Shown here in pieces: positions 20,661-29,821 of a DNA stretch of 41,016 nt. Location of the stretch: positions 1 through 41,016 of the forward strand of contig NZ_CAJXPA010000017.1 of assembly GCF_913058035.1 (NCBI RefSeq), written 5' to 3'. The number at the start of each line of letters is the position of its first letter. Position 1 is the stretch's first letter. Origin of the DNA: an uncultured Paraglaciecola sp. (lineage in GTDB: Bacteria > Pseudomonadota > Gammaproteobacteria > Enterobacterales > Alteromonadaceae). The position numbers and the translations under genes were made by a program. The notes under the pieces were generated by a model that was given only the letters and a program-made list of their open reading frames with translations, did not search any database and was not told the DNA's origin.

Positions 20661-21875
20661 CTAATCAGCAGATAGGCCCTCAAACCAAGTACCTATAATT
20701 TGTCTTTCATCTTCAGTCATGGCTGTTTTATTCATCAATGGCATATCTTTGATTACCACCGTTCGATTATGAATTATTGAAGCCCGCTTTTCTATTTGTG
20801 GCCATGTATCAAACATTAAACCCAAAGGTGCAATAACAAACATGTCGTCTGTGGGTTGTGCCGCATGACAATTTGCACAGTGAGTTTGTATAACATCATA
20901 TACCACTTGTTGTTGCACATTTAGTTCGATGGCAGGTGCGGAACTTTTTGTGGAGGTGGTTGTATCCACTTGAGAAGTAACAGGCATTGATACCATACCT
21001 GCGATGATCATCATGCCAATAGATCCAGTGACAAGAATCGATGGGCGGGAGATACCAATATGTTTAAGGTTGAAATAATGACGTATCCAAGCAGAGACTA
21101 CCCCGATTGCCATCAATATTAACCATGCATTATCATGCTGATAAGTCATAGGATAATGATTGCTGATCATAATAAATAGTAAGGGCAGGGTTAAATAGTT
21201 GTTGTGCACTGAGCGTAATTTGGCACCTAATCCCCAACTAGGATCAATCTCTGTTTTATTGGTCACCGCGTCAACCATGAGTCGCTGAGCCGGCATGATT
21301 TTGAAGAACACATTACCCGCCATGATGGTTCCGATTAGAGCCCCTACATGAATAAATGCTCCTCGACCACTAAACCAATGAGTGGCTAAATAACTCGCCG
21401 CTGCAAGAAGTATCAACACCATAATACCAAATACTTTTGGGTATCTAGATAATGGGCTGCGACAAGCGGCTTCATAAATAAATAATCCACCAAAAATCAG
21501 CCCTAAACCTCTACCTATTGCTTGGCTAGGGGTTAAATCCATCACTGAACTATCAATCAGGTATATGGCCGCTCCGTGATAATAAACCAAGCCAAGCAAT
21601 AAAAAACCACTGATCCAAGTGGTGTAGGCTTCCCACTTAAACCAGTGTAGTTTTTCAGGTATGACTTCAGGGCCATATTCGTATTTAGCCACTTCGTAAA
21701 AGCCGCCACCATGAACGGCCCATAAATCGCCTTTGATACCTTTTTGTTTTTTCCATTCAGGTGGTGTTCGTAGGTTATTGTCTAGCCAAATAAAATAAAA
21801 CGAGGCGCCTATCCACGCCACACCAGCAACAACATGAAACCAACGAAGAAATAACGAAATCCAATCAAGCAACAT
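20661..21875 (-). CDS. puuD: Membrane urate hydroxylase PuuD with C-terminal cytochrome c
   Basis: Converts urate to 5-hydroxyisourate in the inner membrane, an alternative to soluble uricase (404 aa). The N-terminal 300 residues hold about eight or nine membrane helices with conserved histidines (RWFHVVAGVAWIGASFYF, WAVHGGGFYE). The C-terminal region after about residue 315 is a cytochrome c domain with CANCHA (Cys333, Cys336, His337), as in the characterised family. It would hand electrons to the respiratory chain. The start codon overlaps the guaD stop by one base (TAATG), so the two are translationally coupled. It is the last gene of the minus-strand purine operon. Confidence 0.95.
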   Translation of the reverse strand: MLLDWISLFLRWFHVVAGVAWIGASFYFIWLDNNLRTPPEWKKQKGIKGDLWAVHGGGFYEVAKYEYGPEVIPEKLHWFKWEAYTTWISGFLLLGLVYYHGAAIYLIDSSVMDLTPSQAIGRGLGLIFGGLFIYEAACRSPLSRYPKVFGIMVLILLAAASYLATHWFSGRGAFIHVGALIGTIMAGNVFFKIMPAQRLMVDAVTNKTEIDPSWGLGAKLRSVHNNYLTLPLLFIMISNHYPMTYQHDNAWLILMAIGVVSAWIRHYFNLKHIGISRPSILVTGSIGMMIIAGMVSMPVTSQVDTTTSTKSSAPAIELNVQQQVVYDVIQTHCANCHAAQPTDDMFVIAPLGLMFDTWPQIEKRASIIHNRTVVIKDMPLMNKTAMTEDERQIIGTWFEGLSAD

Positions 21876-23191
21876 TATTGTGACCCTTTTAATATTTGTT
21901 TATCGGCTTGGTAGACAGCTTTACCCGCTACATATGTGGCCATAATGGCTCTATCATCGGCTAACATACTCAATGCAAAAATAATATCTTGCGGGGTACG
22001 GTGACTTTCAAAACGTAACGCACTGAGCTCATCAAATTCTGGATTGATAATAACAAAGTCTGCATCGGTTCCAGGATTAAGGTTACCAATTTCGTTTTCT
22101 AGACCTAATCCCACTGCTGCACCTTGGGTCATTAAGTACAAACCATGCATGGGATCCATCTGGTTACCTTTAAGCTGACAGATTTTGTAAGCTTCCCCCA
22201 TGGTTTTTAACATACTAAAACTGGTACCTCCACCTACATCCGTCGCCAGCATAACAGGAATATGGTGTTGTTCGGCTTTGGCTAAATCAAATAGGCCACT
22301 GCCCAAAAATAGGTTTGAAGAAGGGCAAAACGCAATGCTTGCTTGGGTTTCTTGTAAGCGTTGCCATTCGGCTTGCTCAAGGTGAATACCGTGACCAAGC
22401 ACTGTTCCTTTTCTAAGTAAGCCATAATGATCATAAACATCTAAATAATTTTTTCGTTCTGGAAATAATTCTTTGACCCAAGCTATTTCATTATGGTTTT
22501 CAGATAAATGTGTTTGAATAAACACATCTGGGTATTGTTGGGCCAATTCACCTAAAGCGTGCAATTGTTTAGCACTGCTGGTAGGCGCAAAACGTGGTGT
22601 GATAGCATATTTTAATCGACCATTGTTATGCCATTTATCTATCAAATCGGCACTGTCTTGTTGAGCACTTTTTGGAGTGTCTTGAAGCCAATCTGGACAG
22701 TGCCTGTCCATACATACTTTACCAGCAATCAATAACATGTTGTAACTTGATGCTTCTTGAAAAAGGGCATCGGCTGCTTGTTTGTGTACCGACGAATATA
22801 CCATGCCGGTGGTAGTACCATGGCGATGTAATTGTTTAATAAATATCTTAGCTATATGACTGGCATATTGGCTGTCAGCAAACTTGCGTTCTACTGGAAA
22901 AGTATAATCAGTTAGCCAATCTAGTAACTGTTCGCCAAAACTGGCAAGCATTTCTGTTTGTGGAAAATGTAAATGACTATCAATAAAGCCAGGTAACAGT
23001 AATTGACCAGAATAATCATGTAGATTAACGTTAAGATATTGATTTATATTATTATTGTACTCGCCAATAAATTCTATCTTACTGTTACGCGTAACTAAAA
23101 TCCCATCTTCAATGTATACATAGTCCTGTTTGGGACTATTACTTTGAGTTGGGAAATGTAATATCGATGCGCGATAAGCTTGAGTCGTCAT
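21875..23191 (-). CDS. guaD: Guanine deaminase
   Basis: Zinc amidohydrolase that deaminates guanine to xanthine (438 aa, normal size). The metal-binding DSHLHFPQ motif (His73, His75), DWLTDYTFPVERKF, QTHLSEN and ATDVGGGTSFSM are the guanine-deaminase landmarks. It feeds xanthine to XdhAB encoded upstream in the same operon. The ribosome binding site is unclear (a C-run precedes the ATG). A 49-base gap separates it from uraH, the largest gap in the operon, though no terminator is visible there. Confidence 0.95.
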   Translation of the reverse strand: MTTQAYRASILHFPTQSNSPKQDYVYIEDGILVTRNSKIEFIGEYNNNINQYLNVNLHDYSGQLLLPGFIDSHLHFPQTEMLASFGEQLLDWLTDYTFPVERKFADSQYASHIAKIFIKQLHRHGTTTGMVYSSVHKQAADALFQEASSYNMLLIAGKVCMDRHCPDWLQDTPKSAQQDSADLIDKWHNNGRLKYAITPRFAPTSSAKQLHALGELAQQYPDVFIQTHLSENHNEIAWVKELFPERKNYLDVYDHYGLLRKGTVLGHGIHLEQAEWQRLQETQASIAFCPSSNLFLGSGLFDLAKAEQHHIPVMLATDVGGGTSFSMLKTMGEAYKICQLKGNQMDPMHGLYLMTQGAAVGLGLENEIGNLNPGTDADFVIINPEFDELSALRFESHRTPQDIIFALSMLADDRAIMATYVAGKAVYQADKQILKGSQ

Positions 23192-23240
23192 AAAAGGGGG
23201 GTCTCTCTAACTGTCTTCAACTACAGCAATAAATGCCAGA

Positions 23241-23567
23241 CTAACTGCCACGATAACTACTAAAACCAAAAGGCGAAATAAGCAGTGGTACATGGTAATG
23301 CCCACCATCCTCGGTAAGCTCAAAATGTACATCTACGAAGGGATAAAAAGCGTTGCTGTGGTGTGCCAATAAGTAGTCTTTCGTAAAAAAACGAAGACAA
23401 TATTCACCTGCATGAAAATGGTAATCTTGCCATTCATTACAACGCCCGTCTTTATCAGTTTGTGCCTGAATAATTGTCCCATCAAGAGTGGTTAAAGCTA
23501 ATGCCATATTAGCAGCAGGTTTACCCAACGTAGTATCTAATACATGACTCGAAAGACTGATGCTCAT
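23241..23567 (-). CDS. uraH: 5-hydroxyisourate hydrolase (transthyretin-like)
   Basis: Hydrolyses 5-hydroxyisourate, the PuuD product, to OHCU. 108 residues, the usual size. The N terminus SSHVLDTTLGKPA and the C-terminal YRGS tetrapeptide are the family signatures that separate it from vertebrate transthyretin. There is no export signal, so it is cytoplasmic. The ATG overlaps the uraD stop by four bases (ATGA) and has an AAGGAA site about ten bases upstream. Confidence 0.96.
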   Translation of the reverse strand: MSISLSSHVLDTTLGKPAANMALALTTLDGTIIQAQTDKDGRCNEWQDYHFHAGEYCLRFFTKDYLLAHHSNAFYPFVDVHFELTEDGGHYHVPLLISPFGFSSYRGS

Positions 23568-24115
23568 GATGCTTGTATTCCTTTTTCTAGTTCATTTTCT
23601 AATCCCTTCTCTACTCTTAACAAGGTGATTTTAATTTGTTCTGCTGCGGCAAGTGTAATTTCTGTTGCGGTATCATTTTGTAAGCGTGACATCAAGGCAT
23701 CCAGCATCGTTTTTGCGCTTAACCCACTGGCACAAATAATAAAGATAAAACCATGTTTATTTAAATAATTATGATTGGCTAAGGCTAAATCATGGAGCGT
23801 TTTATCGTCTGCATCGTTAGCACCTTGTTGTTCGTTGCTAGCCATATTCTTAGTAGCTGCGTACTTTTTACGTAAGCTATTTACGTCGCCTATCATTGGA
23901 TGAGCTTCAAAGGCAGTTAAAAAGTCTGGCGTAGAACACTGTTGCCATATTTGTTTTGCTGCTTTTACAAGACTATCAAAATCTGTCAAAGGTAGGGCTT
24001 TAGCCATGCCTTTAGACCATTTAGGTGCGGCGCAACATTGGCTAAACCATTGTTCAGCTTCTTTATTGGTGAAGTTATTTAAAGCCTGCAACGACAAGAT
24101 ATTTTGTTGACTCAT
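23564..24115 (-). CDS. uraD: OHCU decarboxylase
   Basis: Decarboxylates 2-oxo-4-hydroxy-4-carboxy-5-ureidoimidazoline to S-allantoin (183 aa). His72 in the EAHPMIGD segment is the expected catalytic histidine. The middle part has the conserved LANHNYLNKHGFIFIICASG stretch. It overlaps xdhC upstream and uraH downstream by four bases each, showing tight coupling. Together with uraH it ensures stereospecific allantoin production. Confidence 0.95.
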   Translation of the reverse strand: MSQQNILSLQALNNFTNKEAEQWFSQCCAAPKWSKGMAKALPLTDFDSLVKAAKQIWQQCSTPDFLTAFEAHPMIGDVNSLRKKYAATKNMASNEQQGANDADDKTLHDLALANHNYLNKHGFIFIICASGLSAKTMLDALMSRLQNDTATEITLAAAEQIKITLLRVEKGLENELEKGIQAS

Positions 24116-24978
24116 TTAGTTGTTACCAAAGATTGAATAAGTTGTTGATTATCTCGCCATGCCTGTTTTTGTTGAGATTTTGTGGCCTTTTCAGGTTCTA
24201 ACAGCTGAATTAACTGTGCTGCCATGGATACGGCTACTTCAATGGGTCTTTTTCCCGGAATATTTAACACACCTACAGGAGAAACCAGTCGCTGAATATC
24301 TTGCTGCTGAAATTCTCGGTGTGCCAATCGAGTTCTAAAGCGCCTCGCTTTAGTATTTGAACCTATCATGCCAACAAAGGCCATATCTTTTCGGCGTAGA
24401 GCGGCTTCGATGATGTCAAAGTCTAATTGGTGGCTGTGAGTCATGACAATGACCCAAGACTTGCTAGCTAGACTGGAAATGGTATCAGCTGGCATTTCGC
24501 TTATCATTAATTTCACGTTACTTGGCACAGTTTGCAGGGCGATGTCATCAAGCATCTGTTGGCGATTGTCTATCCAGCTTATTTGCAACGGTAGCTGCGC
24601 CAAAATAGGCACCAATGCTCTAGATACATGACCTGCGCCGTAAATAGCAATGTGCTGAGTATGTTCAGTGAACGCTTCAAACAATACGTTGGTAGCACCA
24701 CCGCAACACTGGCCTAATTTACTTGAAAGGGGATAATGTTCAACTTTTTGCGTTGTGGTGCTATCCATTAGCAAGTTACGCGCTTGTTTAATCACTTCAA
24801 ATTCAAGATGCCCACCCCCTATCGTGTCAAAGGCGCTATCGTCACATACCAACATTTTTGTACCACCATTTCGGGGAGTAGAGCCTGCCGTGGCGAGTAA
24901 TGTAACTAACACATAACTTTTGCCTTGTTGCTGGCATTGGTGTAGAGCGTCAAACCATGTTTTTATGGGTAGACTCAT
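24112..24978 (-). CDS. xdhC: Xanthine dehydrogenase accessory protein XdhC
   Basis: Binds and sulfurates the molybdenum cofactor and delivers it to XdhB (family role). The start at 24978 (288 aa) has GGAGG seven bases upstream and overlaps the xdhB stop as ATGA. A start 18 bases earlier is possible. An N-terminal XdhC domain includes ATAGSTPRNGGTKM and GQCCGGATNVLFE. A Rossmann domain begins with IAIYGAGHVSRAL, and VGMIGSNTKARRFRTRL is the C-terminal XdhC signature. Placement between xdhB and uraD links maturation to the pathway. Confidence 0.94.
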   Translation of the reverse strand: MSLPIKTWFDALHQCQQQGKSYVLVTLLATAGSTPRNGGTKMLVCDDSAFDTIGGGHLEFEVIKQARNLLMDSTTTQKVEHYPLSSKLGQCCGGATNVLFEAFTEHTQHIAIYGAGHVSRALVPILAQLPLQISWIDNRQQMLDDIALQTVPSNVKLMISEMPADTISSLASKSWVIVMTHSHQLDFDIIEAALRRKDMAFVGMIGSNTKARRFRTRLAHREFQQQDIQRLVSPVGVLNIPGKRPIEVAVSMAAQLIQLLEPEKATKSQQKQAWRDNQQLIQSLVTTK

Positions 24979-27326
24979 GCTTGTTCCTCCAGCCATGTCT
25001 GTGCTTGTTCAACCGCGTTATAGACTTTTTCTGGGGTTGCAGGGGTATGTAGTACAGGGTCAATTTGGTAATCAGTGATGCTAGATACCGCATCTTTTAA
25101 TGCACACCAAACCGAGTTAGCCAACATCAACGGGGGTTCTCCCACCGCTTTTGAATGATAGATGCTGTCTTCATCGTTTGCCCTAGGGTATAAATCGACA
25201 TTAAAAATTTCCGGTGTGTCACCAATTGCTGGAATTTTGTAGGTTGCGGGGTTGTTGCTGATAAGTTTACCGTTATCGTCCCATAACAGTTCTTCAGTGG
25301 TTAACCAGCCCATGCCTTGGATAAAGCCACCTTCAATTTGGCCAATATCAATAACAGGATTAAGGCTTCTGCCTACATCATGTAATATATCTACTCGGTC
25401 GACTTTGTATTCACCCGTTAACGTATCAATGGATACTTCTGAACAACTTGCACCATATGCAAAATAAAAAAACGGTCTACCGTTACCTGATGCTCGGTCG
25501 TATTTAAGCTTGGGTGTTTTGTAAAAGCCTGATGCTGATAACGAAATGCGGTCCATATAGGCTTGTTGGATCAAGTCACTAAAAGCAATACTGTGTTCAC
25601 CTATATTGACTTGTTGGTGAGTAAACTTTGCTTGTTTTGCTTGATTAACATTCGCATTGACTTGTTTGGCAAAAAACTCGGCCAAGCGTTGTTTGATAAT
25701 TAAACAGGCATTTTGCGCCGCCTTACCATTCAAGTCTGTGCCGCTTGATGCTGCAGTAGGAGAAGTATTAGGTACTTTGTCAGTTCGTGTCGAAGTGACT
25801 TCAATATGTGATAAAGGCACCCCAAATTCATTAGCCACTATTTGACCAATTTTGGTATGTAAGCCTTGCCCCATTTCAGTCCCTCCATGGTTTATTTGTA
25901 TGCTCCCGTCGGTATAGATATGCAGTAAAGCACCAGCTTGATTAAGGTGTTTAGCGGTAAATGAAATACCAAATTTAACAGGGGTTAACGCCAAGCCTTT
26001 TTTAATGATAGGGCTATTTTTGTTAAATACAGTCATTTGTTTGCGGCGCAGTTGGTAATCGCTTGAAATTTCTAATTTATCAATCAGATCAGCTAACAAA
26101 TTGTGTTCGACCTGCATTCCATATTGAGTGGTGTTTCTGGTGTCTTTGCCATATAGATTGAGTTTACGTATGGCGAGAGGATCTTTGCCTAATTTACGGG
26201 CGATTGCATCCATCATAGCTTCTGCCACTATCATACCTTGGGGACCACCAAAGCCACGGAAAGCGGTATGTGACACTTGATTGGTTCGACATCTGTGTCC
26301 TTCAATAGAACAATCGGCTAAAAAATAACCATTGTCTGCATGAAACATTGCCCGGTCTACTATTGCATCTGACAAGTCGGGTGAGTGCCCACAATTACCG
26401 TTTATTTCGATGTGTGTTGCTTGGATCAAGCCTTGATTATCTGTGGCTACTTTAAATCGGTTTTCGAATGGATGACGCTTACCCGTTGCCATCATATCTA
26501 ACATGCGCGGCAGTCGAAGTTTGACGGCTACTTTATTGCGGCTAGCAAATATTGCTGCTAAACAAGCCCACTGAGCAGCCTGTGTTTCTTTACCGCCAAA
26601 ACCTCCACCCATGCGGCGCATATCGACCACTACTTTATGTAGTTTTATATCTAATACTTCGGCAATAAGTTTCTGAACTTCACTGGGATGTTGGCTTGAA
26701 GAGTAGACTAACATTCGGTCCTCTTCTTCAGGAATAGCCATAGATATCTGACCTTCAAGATACATATGTTCTTGGCCACCAATAATCATTTCGCCTTCAA
26801 TATGAATGGGGCTTTGGTCATAACTTTGTTGAAAATCGCCGCGGCGCATAAAGTGTGGTGGTCGCACAAAGTTTTCTTGCTCTTTGGCTTGCTCAACAGA
26901 CAAACAAGCTTGAGTCGGTGTAATCACAATGTGTGCTTTTAATGTTGCTTGGCGAGCTAGGTTTACACTGGTTGCTAAGACCGCGAAGATAGGTTGACTA
27001 TGATATAAAATATTTGTACCAGCTAACAAGGGATCTCCTGGAAACACTGGCCCTATATCTTTATGACCAGCAATGTCATCTACAGTGATCACGTCTATTA
27101 CGCCTTCACTGGCTTTCACTCGTGACAAATCAATGGATGTGATTATTCCCGTAGTTTCCGAACTTACACCTACTGCAACATGGTGGATGTTTGCTGCTTC
27201 TGGCATATCGTCTATATAACGAGCTTGACCGCTGACATGACGCTCAGCACTTTCATGCTTGTGAGACTTGCCAGCTGCTCCTTGAGGTGCAGTATCAAAT
27301 ATAGGTTGGTCAATCAGTTTACGCAT
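24975..27326 (-). CDS. xdhB: Xanthine dehydrogenase molybdopterin-binding subunit
   Basis: Catalytic subunit that oxidises hypoxanthine and xanthine to urate. With the ATG at 27326 (783 aa) it has GGGAAG seven bases upstream and overlaps the xdhA stop by eight bases. An ATG at 27353 is in frame but lacks a good site. Molybdopterin-domain motifs in order are RMGGGFGGKE, HTAFRGFGGPQG, GGTEMGQGLHTKIGQ and VGEPPLMLANSV, whose Glu corresponds to the catalytic base of bacterial XDH. Length and split from xdhA match the Rhodobacter-type two-gene enzyme. Cytoplasmic. Confidence 0.96.
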   Translation of the reverse strand: MRKLIDQPIFDTAPQGAAGKSHKHESAERHVSGQARYIDDMPEAANIHHVAVGVSSETTGIITSIDLSRVKASEGVIDVITVDDIAGHKDIGPVFPGDPLLAGTNILYHSQPIFAVLATSVNLARQATLKAHIVITPTQACLSVEQAKEQENFVRPPHFMRRGDFQQSYDQSPIHIEGEMIIGGQEHMYLEGQISMAIPEEEDRMLVYSSSQHPSEVQKLIAEVLDIKLHKVVVDMRRMGGGFGGKETQAAQWACLAAIFASRNKVAVKLRLPRMLDMMATGKRHPFENRFKVATDNQGLIQATHIEINGNCGHSPDLSDAIVDRAMFHADNGYFLADCSIEGHRCRTNQVSHTAFRGFGGPQGMIVAEAMMDAIARKLGKDPLAIRKLNLYGKDTRNTTQYGMQVEHNLLADLIDKLEISSDYQLRRKQMTVFNKNSPIIKKGLALTPVKFGISFTAKHLNQAGALLHIYTDGSIQINHGGTEMGQGLHTKIGQIVANEFGVPLSHIEVTSTRTDKVPNTSPTAASSGTDLNGKAAQNACLIIKQRLAEFFAKQVNANVNQAKQAKFTHQQVNIGEHSIAFSDLIQQAYMDRISLSASGFYKTPKLKYDRASGNGRPFFYFAYGASCSEVSIDTLTGEYKVDRVDILHDVGRSLNPVIDIGQIEGGFIQGMGWLTTEELLWDDNGKLISNNPATYKIPAIGDTPEIFNVDLYPRANDEDSIYHSKAVGEPPLMLANSVWCALKDAVSSITDYQIDPVLHTPATPEKVYNAVEQAQTWLEEQA

Positions 27327-28833
27327 GACGATGCTTCCCAGTTGACTCATCATTTAAAGAGGGAATATGAACCACACGAGTTTCAATCTGTTGGGAACTG
27401 TGGTTTGTTTCTAACCAGAAACGTTTCCATAAATTGATTAACATAGCAATGCGATAGGTTTTGCTGGCACGCACATCATCTAGTGGAGTAAATGCTTGTT
27501 TGAGAATTTCTTTGCCAATATCAAAGGCTTCGCTGCTGGACCATGTTTTACCTTGAAGTTGAGTATTGAGCTCTAACACAGTTGCTGGGATTGCAGCGAC
27601 ACCACCAAAACCAGAATCGATATGGTGTATCTTTCCATCAATGACGTGTAAATTGAATACCGCACATACTGCCGAAATATCATCTTCATAACGTTTAGAT
27701 ACTTTATATGCCCGGACTAGGTTGCTGCGATGAATGAAAGGAATAAAAATCGCTTCTATCCATTCCGATGTCTTCAAAGCTGTCTTGCGATAATCCAAAA
27801 AGAATTCACTTGCCACTACTTTTCTTCTTTGCTTGCCATCGTCCAAATGAATAACCGCATTAAGCGCTAACAATGCAGGTGGCATATCACCTATTGGCGA
27901 ACCATTAGCAACATTTCCACCTAAACTGGCTTGATTACGAATAGGCGTAGCAGCAAAGCGCCATAACAGCTCAGATAGCTGAGGAAAATGTGTTAATAAG
28001 CTCGCCTCAATTTTACCAAAGGGCAGGGCAGCACCAATTAATAATCCATGATCTTGTTCAACAAGTTGGTTCAAGTCTGGCATCGCGCTTAAGGCAATGA
28101 GTTTATCGAAGGATTTCAGCTGTTGCGTGACCTGCAGCGCTAAGTCAGTACTACCGGCGAATACATTAGCATCAGGGTATTGGGCTTTGGCAGCCGCCAG
28201 TGCTTGTCTTGATGTAGGTATTAATAAATTGTTTGTGCTAATAACAGAGTCATTTATATCGTTTAAACGTTTAACTATCTCGATTTCTGTTTTTTTAAAC
28301 TTATCAGACCGCTTGTTTTGGCAAACACTCAATGTGGCATCAATGATGGGGCGATAACCTGTACAGCGGCATAGATTGCCTGAAAGTGCTTGAATAACGG
28401 CTTCTCTGTCTGGCAGCTCTGCCTGATGGTATAAAGCAAACATTGACATAATAAATCCCGGTGTGCAAAAACCACATTGTGAACCATGATGGTCAATCAT
28501 GCTCTGCTGCACGGGGTGTAAATCTTTTCCATCTGGTAAATGTTCTACGGTTATCAATTGTTTGCCATGTAATGCAGATAAAAATGTCACACAACTATTG
28601 ATGGTTCTATACTCAAGTTTATTCTCAAGGTCATTCGCAAATTGGTTATGAATTGCACGGTTATTGTCATCCACTTCTGCTAAAACTACAGTGCAAGCAC
28701 CACAATCACCCGATGCACAGCCTTCTTTAGTGCCTGTTAAATTTTGTTGTTCACGCAAATATTCAAGTAAAGTCAAGTCAGCTCTAGCTTGAGCAATAGA
28801 CATTTTTTTGTTGTTTAGCAAAAAGCTAATCAT
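27319..28833 (-). CDS. xdhA: Xanthine dehydrogenase FeS/FAD subunit
   Basis: Electron-transfer subunit carrying two [2Fe-2S] clusters and FAD (504 aa from the ATG at 28833, which has GGAG six bases upstream; a TTG further 5' is less likely). The plant-type cluster ligands are in KEGCASGDCGACTVVL. The second cluster ligands are in CGFCTPGF and LSGNLCRCTGYRP. The FAD domain starts near residue 195 with FAGSTDLALQ and ASLGGNVANGSPIGDMPP. It is the first gene of the minus-strand purine operon. A RutR-type palindrome sits next to its probable -10 box. Confidence 0.96.
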   Translation of the reverse strand: MISFLLNNKKMSIAQARADLTLLEYLREQQNLTGTKEGCASGDCGACTVVLAEVDDNNRAIHNQFANDLENKLEYRTINSCVTFLSALHGKQLITVEHLPDGKDLHPVQQSMIDHHGSQCGFCTPGFIMSMFALYHQAELPDREAVIQALSGNLCRCTGYRPIIDATLSVCQNKRSDKFKKTEIEIVKRLNDINDSVISTNNLLIPTSRQALAAAKAQYPDANVFAGSTDLALQVTQQLKSFDKLIALSAMPDLNQLVEQDHGLLIGAALPFGKIEASLLTHFPQLSELLWRFAATPIRNQASLGGNVANGSPIGDMPPALLALNAVIHLDDGKQRRKVVASEFFLDYRKTALKTSEWIEAIFIPFIHRSNLVRAYKVSKRYEDDISAVCAVFNLHVIDGKIHHIDSGFGGVAAIPATVLELNTQLQGKTWSSSEAFDIGKEILKQAFTPLDDVRASKTYRIAMLINLWKRFWLETNHSSQQIETRVVHIPSLNDESTGKHRHA

Positions 28834-28894
28834 GTTGCGCTCCGTTAGCAATACTGAAGATTGACAGTAGCCCGACTAATGATATTAAATTTGA

Positions 28895-28900
28895 TTTATA
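28895..28900 (-). promoter_or_regulatory. xdhA: probable xdhA -10 box
   Basis: TATAAA on the minus strand, 62 bases before the xdhA ATG. The expected -35 position carries only a weak TTAAAG-like hexamer. The operator fills the spacer, so a bound repressor would block polymerase. Confidence 0.45.
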
Positions 28901-28901
28901 C

Positions 28902-28917
28902 TAGACCAAATGGTCAA
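28902..28917. promoter_or_regulatory. RutR-type operator palindrome
   Basis: Minus strand TTGACCATTTGGTCTA. It matches the known RutR consensus TTGACCA-NN-TGGTCAA at 13 of 14 specified positions. It lies directly upstream of the probable xdhA -10 box. The divergent neighbour encodes a RutR-like TetR protein, the obvious candidate to bind here. The match and location are seen; binding is inferred. Confidence 0.75.
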
Positions 28918-29051
28918 CTTTAACATCAATTTTTTCTGTTTCCATAAAATACTTATCAAAAATTATATTATGGCTGGATTGATATGTACTGATAATTTTA
29001 AAGGTTACGCATCGACCAAATTTAGAAGCAATATAAATGCCGATTATTGGT

Positions 29052-29081
29052 TTGACAGTAATTTATATCTAACAGCATTAT
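29052..29081 (+). promoter_or_regulatory. possible promoter of the TetR-puuE unit
   Basis: A perfect TTGACA (29052-29057) with CATTAT (29076-29081) after 18 bases, about 87 bases before the TetR ATG. The -10 match is four of six. A TATGAT with a longer spacer is an alternative. Confidence 0.38.
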
Positions 29082-29167
29082 GATTCTAGCAATCAATCAG
29101 ATTGGGTGATATTTTTGTGATGTTAAATGAGGCCCATAAAGATTTTAAAATGGAAATAAAATAGTAA

Positions 29168-29812
29168 ATGTGTGCAAGTAAAAATTACAAAGAAATCAGT
29201 ATTGGAGAACTTAATCGAAGCAAAATATTAGATGCTGCGGAGAAGGAGTTCGCTCTGCATGGCTTTAAAGGCGCACGCGTTCAGCAAATAGCTGACAGAG
29301 CCGAGCTACCCAAAACCAATGTGCTTTATTATTTTAAATCCAAAGAGTTTTTATATTTAGCTTTGTTAGAGGATATTTTGCGGTTATGGAATAGTCGGTT
29401 TGATGAAGCAACGGCTAGCGATGATCCAGCAGAAGTTTTGGCGCATTATATTGCTGATAAAATGGAAATTTCCCGATGTCGCCCCAACGCATCCAAAATG
29501 TTTGCATTAGAAATTATCAATGGTGCACCTAATTTAACCGAATTTTTTAAAGACCAACATGCCTCTTGGATGGCAGGACGGGTGGCGGTTATTAAACAAT
29601 GGATTGAGCAAGGTAAGTTAGCTGTAACTGATCCTCACTATTTATTATTCAATATTTGGGCAACATCACAACATTATGCAGATTTTTCTATACAAATAAA
29701 TGAACTTAGAGGTAAACCGATGACTCAAACAGACTTTGCTGAAGCTACCAATAACTTGGTGAAATTAATATTAACCGGCTGCAGTTTATCTGTTCCGACA
29801 GAATTTCAATAA
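29168..29812 (+). CDS. RutR-like TetR-family transcriptional regulator
   Basis: A 214-residue regulator similar to E. coli RutR over its whole length. The N-terminal helix-turn-helix contains KILDAAEKEFALHGFKGARV and the recognition-helix segment LPKTNVLYYFKSKEFLY. The C-terminal ligand domain has KMEISRCRPNASKMFALEII and ATSQHYADFSIQI, typical of the RutR/YcdC branch. RutR senses uracil/thymine; here the setting suggests a purine or purine-derived ligand, an inference. It is divergent from xdhA with a RutR-type operator between them, and is followed nine bases later by puuE. It probably represses xdhA and perhaps itself. Confidence 0.92.
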   Translation: MCASKNYKEISIGELNRSKILDAAEKEFALHGFKGARVQQIADRAELPKTNVLYYFKSKEFLYLALLEDILRLWNSRFDEATASDDPAEVLAHYIADKMEISRCRPNASKMFALEIINGAPNLTEFFKDQHASWMAGRVAVIKQWIEQGKLAVTDPHYLLFNIWATSQHYADFSIQINELRGKPMTQTDFAEATNNLVKLILTGCSLSVPTEFQ

Positions 29813-29821
29813 AGGAACTCG

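Larger units (their letters stand above)
28852..29167. promoter_or_regulatory. divergent control region of the purine cluster
   Basis: 316 bases between xdhA (minus) and the TetR gene (plus). It contains the RutR-type palindrome at 28902-28917, the probable xdhA -10 box at 28895-28900 and a possible TetR promoter at 29052-29081. A single site here could control both transcripts. Confidence 0.6.
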
